From Hephaestia mangrovi (GTDB lineage: Bacteria > Pseudomonadota > Alphaproteobacteria > Sphingomonadales > Sphingomonadaceae): a stretch of 64,000 nucleotides of DNA. Of the stretch, positions 38,841-46,985 are shown piece by piece. The notes beneath the pieces were generated by a model. It had not been told where the DNA came from. It saw nothing but the letters and a program-made list of their open reading frames with translations, and searched no databases. The DNA lies in assembly GCF_019880555.1 (NCBI RefSeq), contig NZ_JAINVU010000002.1, positions 496,001 through 560,000 of the forward strand. Direction: 5' to 3'. Positions within the stretch are counted from its first letter, which is position 1. Every line of letters begins with the position of its first letter. The position numbers were made by a program, and so were the translations under genes.

Positions 38841-40252
38841 CCATGCGCGAGACGCTCGATCGGCAACGGCAGGCGTTCATGGCCGAGCTGCCGGTCTCGC
38901 TATCGGCACGGACCGATCGGCTGAGGCGGGCGGCGGCAATGATCGCGGACAATGCCGATCGCTTCTGCGACGCCCTGAGCGAGGATTTCGGCCATCGCAG
39001 CCGCGAACAATCGATGGTGACCGATATCGCCGGCTCGATCGCGCCGATCAATCACGCGATCAAGCATCTCGACCACTGGGCCCGGCCGGACAAGCGCTCG
39101 GTGCAATTTCCGCTGGGCCTGCTCGGCGCCAAGGCATGGGTCGAATACCAGCCGAAAGGCGTGGTCGGTGTGATCGCGCCGTGGAATTTCCCGGTCAATC
39201 TGGTGATGGGCCCGATCGCTGGCGCCTTCGCGGCGGGCAATCGGGTGATGGTGAAGACCAGCGAGTTCACGCCGCGCACCGCCGCCTTGTTCGAAGAGGT
39301 GGTGAGCGATTATTTTCCCTCCGAGGAACTGGCGTTCTTTTCGGGCGGCCCGGAGGTTGGGAAGGCATTTGCCGAACTGCCGTTCGATCATCTGCTGTTC
39401 ACCGGCGCGACGGCGATCGGGCGACACATTCTGCACGCGGCGGCGGATAATTTGACTCCGGTGACGCTGGAGCTCGGCGGCAAATCACCGGTGATCGTCG
39501 GCCGTTCCGCCGATCTCTACCAGGCAACCGAGCGGGTGGCGCTGGGCAAGATGCTCAACGCCGGCCAGATCTGCCTCGCCCCCGATTACATGCTGGTGCC
39601 CGCCGAGGCGGAGGAACGTGTCGTCGATGGGCTCAAGCAGGCGGCGTCGGCTATGTATCCGACGCTGCTGGCCAATCCCGATTATACCTCGATCATCAAC
39701 GACCGGCATTTCCAGCGCCTCAACGACTGGCTCGACGATGCCCGTGCCAAGGGCGCGACGATCGATCAGGTGAACCCGGCGAACGAGGATTTTGGCTCGA
39801 CCAATGCGCGCAAGATGCCGCTGACCATCGTCCGCGACGCGACCGATGACATGACCGTGATGCAGGAGGAGATTTTCGGCCCAATCCTGCCGATCCGTCG
39901 CTACGATACGACCGATGGCGCGATCGAGGAGGTCAATCGACGCCCGCGGCCGCTGGGCCTCTATTATTTCGGCCGCGATGAAGCGGAGCGTCGCCGCGTG
40001 CTCGATCGCACGATCTCCGGCGGCGTGTCACTCGACGACGTGATCTTCCATGTTTCGATGGAGGAACTGCCATTCGGCGGGATCGGCCCGTCGGGGATGG
40101 GCGCCTATCACGGGCGGGACGGCTTCCGCACGTTCAGCCATGCCCGGGCGGTGTTCAAGCAGGCGAAGCTCGACGTCGCGAAGCTCGCCGGGATCAAGCC
40201 GCCTTATGGCCCCGCAACGATAAAGGCGGTCCGGCGCCAGATGAAGGGCTGA
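38837..40252 (+). CDS. coniferyl aldehyde dehydrogenase-like NAD(P)-dependent aldehyde dehydrogenase
   Basis: 471 residues, no membrane tail. NAD-binding and active-site segments: VGVIAPWNFPVNLVMGPIAGAFAAGNRVMVKTSE, FTGATAIGRHI, LELGGKSPVIV with the general-base Glu, and AGQICLAPDYMLVP with nucleophile Cys246. The AGQICLAPDY form and shorter length match the coniferyl-aldehyde dehydrogenase (CalB) group, which oxidises aromatic or aliphatic aldehydes. AAGGAGG precedes the ATG by 7 nt. Physiological substrate uncertain. Confidence 0.85.
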   Translation: MTMRETLDRQRQAFMAELPVSLSARTDRLRRAAAMIADNADRFCDALSEDFGHRSREQSMVTDIAGSIAPINHAIKHLDHWARPDKRSVQFPLGLLGAKAWVEYQPKGVVGVIAPWNFPVNLVMGPIAGAFAAGNRVMVKTSEFTPRTAALFEEVVSDYFPSEELAFFSGGPEVGKAFAELPFDHLLFTGATAIGRHILHAAADNLTPVTLELGGKSPVIVGRSADLYQATERVALGKMLNAGQICLAPDYMLVPAEAEERVVDGLKQAASAMYPTLLANPDYTSIINDRHFQRLNDWLDDARAKGATIDQVNPANEDFGSTNARKMPLTIVRDATDDMTVMQEEIFGPILPIRRYDTTDGAIEEVNRRPRPLGLYYFGRDEAERRRVLDRTISGGVSLDDVIFHVSMEELPFGGIGPSGMGAYHGRDGFRTFSHARAVFKQAKLDVAKLAGIKPPYGPATIKAVRRQMKG

Positions 40253-40258
40253 CGCGGA

Positions 40259-41887
40259 TCAATCCGCATCGTCGGCGCCAGCCTTTCTCGGCTGGGTCTG
40301 ATACCGGATTGCTGTGCTCTCGTGAGGTCGAAGCGTCACCCGGAACACCGGCCTGCCGTCCCCGATCGACAGCGGGTGATCGGCACGCACGATCGCTTCG
40401 GACGGCGGGATGCCTATCCTCAATTCGACGATCGCCGTCTTCGCTCCAGCGTTGATGACGTCGATGCGGGCGACCCGGCTCGGCTGCACCTGCCGCAGCC
40501 AGATCGCGCCCGGCACCAGCGGTAGCATCTCGACCGAGCTCCCGCCGATCCGCCGCGCTTCGAGCGTCTGACGCACCTGCACGTCGGGCGCATCGCCGAG
40601 CGCCAGTTCGACCTTCTCGTTGACAGCGGTATCGCGGATGCCCGCATTGCCGACCAACATCGGCCGCGCGCCGCTCGCCTGGAACACCGTGACACGCCCC
40701 GACGGCAGCGGCAGGCCGAGATGATGCGCGGCGTCATTCTTCGTGCGCAGCAGCATTGTGGCGGGATGGAAATTGTCCGACGCGATCGGATTGATATCGG
40801 CGCGATAGATCCGCTCGACCGGCACATCGGCGCGATCGAGCAGCCGCACCTGCTTGCTTTCGCGCGCCGCGACATCGGTGTTTTCCGGCACGCGATACAG
40901 CTTCAGGTCGCCGAGCTGCTCCTGCACCACCTTCATGCCCGTGACGACAATCGCCGGCGGTGGAGGCGCCGGTGGCGGCGGCGCCATCATCCTCATCATC
41001 ATCACCGGCATTCCCGCTGGCCCATGCGCATCATAGGCGCTTTCCGGCTGTGGCAGGTCGCTGGTGGTCTGGTGCGGCCAGCATCGCGCAATCACCGGGC
41101 TGCCGATATCGAACGGCTCGACCTCGCCCGTGTCCCGGTTCAGCCGACCCGCGACCACATTGGCCTTCGCCGCCGGAAAACCGATGCCGTTGCCATTGGC
41201 GAGCGTCACCCAGCCGCCGAGGTCGATCGTCTTTCCATCGGGCGCCAGCGTCGCGACATAATCGGCCGACCAGTCGAACCCGCGCGCGATGTACGACAGC
41301 GTGACCGTTGCATCGACCGCATGCGCGCTCTTCGTCAGCACCGACAGCGTCGGCCTGGCGGTCAGCCCCGGCGTCGCCAGCGCGAAGTCGAACGTCTCGG
41401 GCAGCCCCGAACACCGCAGCGCCTCCACGCCGTCGGCGGTTTTGAACACCACGCCGCCATCGGCATCGGACAGGATCGTGCCCGGCACATGCTGCTTCTC
41501 GCCGGTCGCCGGATTGGTGCGCACTAGTTCCACCGGCTGCCCCAGCGACGCCGCGATCAGCGCCGAGGGGCTGAGGAGCTTCGCATCGCGATTCTTCTCG
41601 ATCACGCTCGAAGGCAGGCCGGTGACGATCGCGGTGGTCGCATCGATTCCGTCGGCGACGCCTTCGAACCGCAACCGGCTGACGCCCGCGGGCAAGTGCA
41701 CATTGCGCGTCTCGGTGATCAGCGCGAACCCGCCGAGCCGGTCGAGATCGATGCTGCCCTGCCGGCGATCAGGCGCGCGATAGATCGTCACCGCCAGCGA
41801 TCGCGGCGGCGAGGCGGCAACGTCATCCGCGCGCGCCGGCCCGGCCATGGCCAGCGCCACCAGCAGCGGCAGGGTCAGGCGCCGCAT
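40259..41887 (-). CDS. secreted DUF4139 protein, copy 2
   Basis: 542 residues. Signal peptide MRRLTLPLLVALAMAGPARA. The order of blocks matches its upstream neighbour: SLAVTIYR, LITETRNVHLPAGVSRLRFEGV, VELVRTNPATGEKQ, LSYIARGFDWSADYVATLAPDGKTIDLGGWVTLANGNG, and a C-terminal beta-domain. A low-complexity Met/Pro linker (MMMRMMAPPPPAPPPP) sits in the middle. The pair probably arose by tandem duplication; the role is unknown. Confidence 0.8.
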   Translation of the reverse strand: MRRLTLPLLVALAMAGPARADDVAASPPRSLAVTIYRAPDRRQGSIDLDRLGGFALITETRNVHLPAGVSRLRFEGVADGIDATTAIVTGLPSSVIEKNRDAKLLSPSALIAASLGQPVELVRTNPATGEKQHVPGTILSDADGGVVFKTADGVEALRCSGLPETFDFALATPGLTARPTLSVLTKSAHAVDATVTLSYIARGFDWSADYVATLAPDGKTIDLGGWVTLANGNGIGFPAAKANVVAGRLNRDTGEVEPFDIGSPVIARCWPHQTTSDLPQPESAYDAHGPAGMPVMMMRMMAPPPPAPPPPAIVVTGMKVVQEQLGDLKLYRVPENTDVAARESKQVRLLDRADVPVERIYRADINPIASDNFHPATMLLRTKNDAAHHLGLPLPSGRVTVFQASGARPMLVGNAGIRDTAVNEKVELALGDAPDVQVRQTLEARRIGGSSVEMLPLVPGAIWLRQVQPSRVARIDVINAGAKTAIVELRIGIPPSEAIVRADHPLSIGDGRPVFRVTLRPHESTAIRYQTQPRKAGADDAD

Positions 41888-41898
41888 CCGCCGTGCCG

Positions 41899-43296
41899 TC
41901 AGAAGCGCGTGTCGAACACGGCGTCGACCTCGGCGGTGCCGTTGGCGGGCACCTGCACATGCCAGGTCGCGACATCGGCGTTGGTCCGGTCGCTCTTCTG
42001 GCTTTCGGAGACGATCCGCGTGTCACCCCACAAACCGTCCTGCATCAGATCGACCGTCACGGCCTTGGGCAGCGCGTTGGTGAGCGTGTATTTCATCGTC
42101 GTTTGCCAGCGGAACAGGCTGATCGCGGTGCGCTTCACCACCATCGGTTTCACCTTGACGTCGAACGCATCGCCGGTCGACAGCGACAGCATTGATCCCA
42201 TCGGGGTGTGCTCGACCTGGCTTTCGCCGATGAACTGCGGATCGCCGCGCTTGTCGCGCATGTAGAAGCGCAGCGTGCCCGCCGGCAGTTGATCGCCGAG
42301 CCCCTGATGCCCGCTGGTGGAAAAGCGATAGACGGTTTGCGCGCTCTCCGGCTCCTGGGCGCTGTCGAGCCAGCCGTTGCGATATTCATAGCCGTGCTCG
42401 GCGGGGATGCCGTGTACGTCGAGGAAGCTGACCTGCTTGGTCTGCTTGTCGGCAATCGTCGTGCGTTGGGCCAATGGATAGAGATAATAATCGCCCAGCC
42501 GTTCGCGCGTGCCGCTCTCGGTGCCGGCCTTGATGATCGTGCCGCGCGTCTGGCGGCGCTGGTATTGCTGATACTGATTGTAGCCCGAACGCCCATTGTC
42601 ATCGCCAAGGTTGGGCGAACCCGCGACGAGGACGGTGTCGGCATTGTCGTAGGTGGTGCCGCTGGTATTGGTCAGCGTCACCCAACCCTGCACGTCGATC
42701 TTGCCGGCGGCCTCGTCATAGAGTGCGACATAATCGGCATGCCAGCCGAGCCCCGGCGTCAGATAGCTGAGCCGGGCCGGCCGCGTGCCCGCGCGTCCCG
42801 AATCGACCGTTACCGAAAGCGTCGGCCGCGCGCGCAGATTGTCTGGCACGTGATCGAAGATGACGCGCGTCGGCAGCCCGTCGTCGCGCAGCACCTCGAT
42901 ATGATCGCCGATCTGCAGCACGACGCCGCCGTTGGTCGCCAGCACCTTCGCCTTTTCGCGCGTCTCGGCGCCGGTCGCGGGATTGGTGCGGACGATGGTG
43001 ACTGAGTCGCCGACCGCCTTTTCCATCAGCTTGCCCGGTGTCAGCAGGTCGAAATCGAAATTCTGCTCGATGATGCCGATATCGGCCGCCGACAGTTGCA
43101 CGGTCGCCGGCTCGATCTTCGCCGATACGTTCGGAAATTCCAGCGTCTGTCGCCCCTTGCCGATGTCGAGCGAACGCGTGTCCTGAATGAGCGCGATGTC
43201 GTTGGAATAGATCGTCACCGCCAGATTGCGGTCCTGCGCGGCGGCGGGCACGGTCGAACAGGCCACGCCCAAGGCCAGGAATGTCGCCAGTTTCAT
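41899..43296 (-). CDS. secreted DUF4139 protein, copy 1
   Basis: 465 residues from ATG 43296, which has GGGGAGC upstream; the longer frame from 43395 is ignored. Signal peptide MKLATFLALGVACSTVPAAAQ. Blocks: NLAVTIYSNDIALIQDTRSLDIGKGRQTLEFPNVSAKIEP, VTIVRTNPATGAETREKAKV, LSYLTPGLGWHADYVALYDEAAGKIDVQGWVTLTNTSG. It is the first gene of a two-gene unit with its paralogue. Located in the periplasm or outer membrane by its signal; function unknown. Confidence 0.8.
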   Translation of the reverse strand: MKLATFLALGVACSTVPAAAQDRNLAVTIYSNDIALIQDTRSLDIGKGRQTLEFPNVSAKIEPATVQLSAADIGIIEQNFDFDLLTPGKLMEKAVGDSVTIVRTNPATGAETREKAKVLATNGGVVLQIGDHIEVLRDDGLPTRVIFDHVPDNLRARPTLSVTVDSGRAGTRPARLSYLTPGLGWHADYVALYDEAAGKIDVQGWVTLTNTSGTTYDNADTVLVAGSPNLGDDNGRSGYNQYQQYQRRQTRGTIIKAGTESGTRERLGDYYLYPLAQRTTIADKQTKQVSFLDVHGIPAEHGYEYRNGWLDSAQEPESAQTVYRFSTSGHQGLGDQLPAGTLRFYMRDKRGDPQFIGESQVEHTPMGSMLSLSTGDAFDVKVKPMVVKRTAISLFRWQTTMKYTLTNALPKAVTVDLMQDGLWGDTRIVSESQKSDRTNADVATWHVQVPANGTAEVDAVFDTRF

Positions 43297-43391
43297 GATC
43301 GCTCCCCTGTTCGTCGGGAGCATAGTCTCTGGCCGATATATTGCCAATCTCTTAGCGACTTGGATGATTCGGCGAGGTCGCCGACCCAGCG

Positions 43392-44120
43392 TCAAGGGAT
43401 GGGCAGCGGGCAGTTTTCCGACGCCTCCCGAGCCCGGCGCTTTTCAGCGAGCGATTGGCGCCAGCGGTTGCGCAGCTCGGCGCGGCGTGCGGGATAGCGT
43501 TCGTCCAGGAATGTGGCCGATGCGATGCGGTCGGCGCGGAAGTGGCGGAAATCCTGGCGCAGCTCGCACCATGCGGCAAGGATGCGCGTGGTTTCGAAAT
43601 AGCCGATCATCACCGGCCAGATCACGCGCTCGCTGGTGCGGCCCTGTTCGTCGCGATAGGCGATGCGGATCTTGCTGCCGCCGTGGATCGCCGCGCGCGT
43701 TCGCACCATATCGATGCCATCTGGATCGCTTGCGCGGCGCGGGGCCAGGCCGCTTGCAGGCTCCTCGACGAAGGGCCGCAGCCGGGCAGGCACCGCCGCC
43801 TCGATCTTGGCGACGAGGTCGCGCGCAGCTTGTGCCAGAACCGCGTCCCCACGCCGTGCGACCCATTGCGCACCGAGCACCGCGGCCTCGATCTCGTCCG
43901 GCGTCAGCATCAGCGGCGGCATGTCGAAATCACCGCCGAGCACATAGCCAATCCCTGCCTCGCCCCTGATCGGCACGCGCTGGCCGATCAGATCGGCGAC
44001 GTCGCGATAAAGCGTCCGCCTGGAAACCTCGAGCTCGCTCGCGATCGCTTCTGCGGTGACGGGCGCGCGGGCGCGGCGCAGGATCTGGATGATCTGAAAC
44101 AGGCGGTCGGCGCGGCGCAT
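43392..44120 (-). CDS. YafY-type HTH/WYL transcriptional regulator
   Basis: 242 residues. N-terminal winged helix (RLFQIIQILRRARAPVTAEAIASELEVSRRTLYRDVADLIGQRVPI) and a C-terminal WYL-type ligand domain (IRIAYRDEQGRTSERVIWPVMIGYFETTRILAAWCELRQDFRHFRADRI). Such regulators sense small molecules or nucleic acids. It is divergent from a glutathione S-transferase gene, and a 20-bp palindrome lies immediately before its start codon, a likely site for autoregulation. Confidence 0.88.
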   Translation of the reverse strand: MRRADRLFQIIQILRRARAPVTAEAIASELEVSRRTLYRDVADLIGQRVPIRGEAGIGYVLGGDFDMPPLMLTPDEIEAAVLGAQWVARRGDAVLAQAARDLVAKIEAAVPARLRPFVEEPASGLAPRRASDPDGIDMVRTRAAIHGGSKIRIAYRDEQGRTSERVIWPVMIGYFETTRILAAWCELRQDFRHFRADRIASATFLDERYPARRAELRNRWRQSLAEKRRAREASENCPLPIP

Positions 44121-44140
44121 GCTGACAACATGCTGTCAGC
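44121..44140. promoter_or_regulatory. palindromic operator between WYL regulator and GST
   Basis: GCTGACA (44121-44127) and TGTCAGC (44134-44140) are exact inverted arms around ACATGC, giving a nearly perfect 20-bp palindrome directly abutting the regulator ATG. Best read as the binding site for that regulator. Confidence 0.65.
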
Positions 44141-44202
44141 AGGGGCGCGCTACAAGCCCGGAATGCCGCGAGCATCTTCGTGGCAATGACGAGGAGACCC
44201 CG

Positions 44203-44814
44203 ATGATTACGCTCTATCACGCGCCCAAATCGCGCTCGACCCGGATAATCTGGCTGCTCGAGGAACTGGGTGTTCCCTATGACGTGCGCCAGGTTTCGAT
44301 CTTCCGGCCGATGACCGGAGACGGCGCGCCCGATCCGGTTAATCGCCATCCCGACAAGCGCGTGCCGGCGATCGTCCATGACGGCGAGCTGGTCGCTGAG
44401 TCAGTCGCGATCGTGCTTTATCTGACCGATGCGTTTCCGGCGGCGGGGCTTGGCCCGGCGGCGGGCGCGGCTGGGCGTGGCGACTATCTGACCTGGATCT
44501 CCTGGTATGCCGCGGAAATGGAGCCGGCGATGTTTGCCGCGATGGGCGGCGATCTTGCCGCCAGCCCAATGAAGCAGCGCAATTACGATGCGGTGCTCGC
44601 GCGGATCGAGAGCGCGTTGGCGAAGGGGCCGTATCTGATGGGCGAGCGGTTCACCGGGGCCGATCTGCTGGTTTCCAGCGCGCTCAATTTCGCGCGTTCG
44701 GCGTTTCCCGAGAGCGCCGCGATCGATGCCTATGTCGCCCGATGCGTGGGCCGCCCGGCGATGCAACGCGCGATCCTGCTCGACGAGACTGCCGGCGTTC
44801 GCGAAGCGGCGTAA
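44203..44814 (+). CDS. glutathione S-transferase family protein
   Basis: 203 residues from ATG 44203, which has GAGGAG upstream. Thioredoxin-like N-terminal domain (MITLYHAPKSRSTRIIWLLEELGVPYDVRQV with a candidate catalytic Ser, DKRVPAIVHDGELVAESVAIVLYL carrying the glutathione-contacting ES pair) and an all-helical C-terminal domain with YLMGERFTGADLLVSSAL. It is divergent from and probably controlled by the WYL regulator, which suggests induction by an electrophile or similar compound. Confidence 0.88.
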   Translation: MITLYHAPKSRSTRIIWLLEELGVPYDVRQVSIFRPMTGDGAPDPVNRHPDKRVPAIVHDGELVAESVAIVLYLTDAFPAAGLGPAAGAAGRGDYLTWISWYAAEMEPAMFAAMGGDLAASPMKQRNYDAVLARIESALAKGPYLMGERFTGADLLVSSALNFARSAFPESAAIDAYVARCVGRPAMQRAILLDETAGVREAA

Positions 44815-44825
44815 CCGGCGATGCG

Positions 44826-44860
44826 GCCCAGCGACGCGGCGACATGTCGCGTCGCTGGGC
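44826..44860. terminator. long hairpin between convergent genes
   Basis: Thirteen-bp perfect stem (44826-44838 with 44848-44860, core CAGCGACGCG) and 9-nt loop. There is no T-run, so it may be a Rho-dependent or mRNA-stabilising structure rather than an intrinsic terminator. Confidence 0.45.
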
Positions 44861-44868
44861 GGCATGGG

Positions 44869-45459
44869 TCAATAGGGCGGGGCGCGCCTGTCTCGTTGCG
44901 TCCGCGCCGCTTCGGTCCACCAGGCGAGGTCGTCGGCGAAGCGCGGAAAGGCGTGATCGAGTGCAGCACCGCCATCCCCGGTCGGTCGTCCTTCGGCATC
45001 GAGCGCATGGCCGATCGCGCCAACGGCGAGCGAGCTCGAAATCACCACCATGCCCATTTCGGAAAGTGTGCCATGCCAGGCCAGCCCCGCCCGCGCGCCG
45101 GAGAAGCGGCCGGCCGAATAGCTGGCGATCGCCGCGGGTCGCCAGAACCATTCCTGGAGGAAATGGTCGGTCAGATTCTTCAGGCCCGGCTGGATGCCCC
45201 AATTATATTCGCCGGTAACGAAGACGAACGCATCGGCCGCGCGTATCTTGCCGGCGAGGTCCTCCAGCGCGGCGGGGGCGCCGCCGACTGGATATTCCTT
45301 GTACATGCGATCGAGCATCGGCAGGCCGACGGCCTTGGCATCGATTAGTTCGACATCGGCGCCGCGCGCGGCAAGGTTGCGGACGAGATAATGCGCCAGG
45401 CGGATGCCCTGTCGATCAGCGCGGTAGGAGCCGTAGAAAACGAGAATGCGATCAGCCAT
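44869..45459 (-). CDS. NADPH-dependent FMN reductase family protein
   Basis: 196-residue flavodoxin-like fold: ILVFYGSYRADRQGIRLAHYL forms the phosphate-binding loop, and FVFVTGEYNWGIQPGLKNLTDHFLQEWFWRPAAIASYSAGRFSG the flavin-side segment with the conserved Tyr and Pro-Gly. Members reduce FMN, quinones or azo dyes using NADPH. It converges on the GST gene. The gap from its start to the tRNA (45460-45693) has no credible ORF. Confidence 0.85.
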   Translation of the reverse strand: MADRILVFYGSYRADRQGIRLAHYLVRNLAARGADVELIDAKAVGLPMLDRMYKEYPVGGAPAALEDLAGKIRAADAFVFVTGEYNWGIQPGLKNLTDHFLQEWFWRPAAIASYSAGRFSGARAGLAWHGTLSEMGMVVISSSLAVGAIGHALDAEGRPTGDGGAALDHAFPRFADDLAWWTEAARTQRDRRAPPY

Positions 45460-45693
45460 CTTGTCCTGTGCTCGGGAAGCTAGGGGAACTGGCCTCTATC
45501 ATTGGGTGTGATACGAGGCGAGCGCGGTGTCGCTTAGCCATTGAGCGATTTCGGCCCGCTGACGAACGGATTGCCGCGAACGTAAAATCGCAGGAGGCGA
45601 TGGGGATCGCGCGAGATGCCGATCCTGACGCTCGGCCCGATGTGGCCGGTCTTGTGGCCGTCGCGCGCGAGGCAATCAATTTTTGCCGCAAAG

Positions 45694-45769
<76 letters not shown>

Positions 45770-45872
45770 CCACACCGATCGAGAATGCGGCGGCTGCGAA
45801 GGCCGTCCGTCGATTGGAGGGCGCCGGTTAGCATCGCCTATCGGGGATTGCAAACCCCCAAATGCAACTTTT

Positions 45873-46985
45873 TCAGAAACGCGGCTTGATGCGGTTCTGG
45901 CGGTCGATCGACATCAGGATGCCGAGGCAGATCAGCACCGTCATCTGCGCCGAACCACCGAAACTGACGAGCGGCAGCGGGATGCCGACGACCGGCGCCA
46001 GTCCCATGACCATGCCGAGATTGATCGCGACATAGAAGAACAGGGTCGATGCCATTCCCGCTGCGGTGAGGCGGCCGAAGCGCGTCCGCGCGGCGAGTGC
46101 GACGCGAATCCCCCAGAGAATCACCGAGAAGAAAGCAAGGATCAGGAACACACCGCCGATCAGGCCCCATTCCTCGGCCATCGTCGCGAAGACGAAATCG
46201 GTATGGCCTTCGGGAAGATAATCGAGATGGCTCTGCGTGCCGTTGAGGAAGCCCTTGCCGAGCACGCCGCCCGAGCCGATCGCGATCTTCGACTGGCTGA
46301 TGTGATAACCGAGGCCGAGCGGATCACGATCGGGATCGAGGAAGATCATGATGCGATCGCGCTGATAGCCGTGGAGCAGGAAGTTGACGGCGAGCGGCGC
46401 AGCGATACCCGCCGCGAGCGCACCGCCGACGAAAAGGCGAAGCGGCACCCCGGCGAGGAACATGACGACGACGCCGCTGAAGACCACCATCAGCGCGGTA
46501 CCCAGATCGGGCTGGTGCGCAATCAATGCGGCAGGAACCAGGATCATGCCGGCGGGCAGCCATACGGCGATGAAGCGTCGTGTCTCCGCTGGTGGCATGC
46601 GATCGTAGACCATCGCCACCGCCAGCACGATCACCGGCTTCATGAACTCGGACGGCTGCAGCTGGAACGGGCCGACGCCGAGCCAGCGCTGGCCACCACC
46701 GCGCACGGCGCCGATCAGCTCGACCAGTACCAGCAGGATGATGAGGATCCCATAGGCAGGCAGCGCGCCGTGCCGCCACCAAGATTCGGGGATGCGCGAC
46801 AGGATGATGGCGCCAGCGAGGAAGACGAGGAAGCGAATACCTTGCGACAGCGCCCAGGGTTCAAGGTGGCCGCCGGCAGCCGAATAGAGCACGACCAGCC
46901 CGAACCCGCCGATCGCCATCACGGTGAGGATCACGCGCCAAGGTATCTGCGCGAGCGGGGCGGGGATAAAATCAGGCCGGGTCAC
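45873..46985 (-). CDS. rodA: rod shape-determining protein RodA (SEDS glycosyltransferase)
   Basis: 370 residues with about ten membrane helices. SEDS hallmarks: GGGQRWLGVGPFQLQPSEFMKP, AHQPDLGTALMV with the catalytic Asp, YHISQSKIAIGSGGVLGKG and the C-terminal GIPLPLVSFGGSAQM. It polymerises lipid II into glycan strands with PBP2 in the elongasome. The GTG start overlaps the mrdA stop (GTGA). Last gene of mreBCD-mrdA-rodA. Confidence 0.96.
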   Translation of the reverse strand: MTRPDFIPAPLAQIPWRVILTVMAIGGFGLVVLYSAAGGHLEPWALSQGIRFLVFLAGAIILSRIPESWWRHGALPAYGILIILLVLVELIGAVRGGGQRWLGVGPFQLQPSEFMKPVIVLAVAMVYDRMPPAETRRFIAVWLPAGMILVPAALIAHQPDLGTALMVVFSGVVVMFLAGVPLRLFVGGALAAGIAAPLAVNFLLHGYQRDRIMIFLDPDRDPLGLGYHISQSKIAIGSGGVLGKGFLNGTQSHLDYLPEGHTDFVFATMAEEWGLIGGVFLILAFFSVILWGIRVALAARTRFGRLTAAGMASTLFFYVAINLGMVMGLAPVVGIPLPLVSFGGSAQMTVLICLGILMSIDRQNRIKPRF

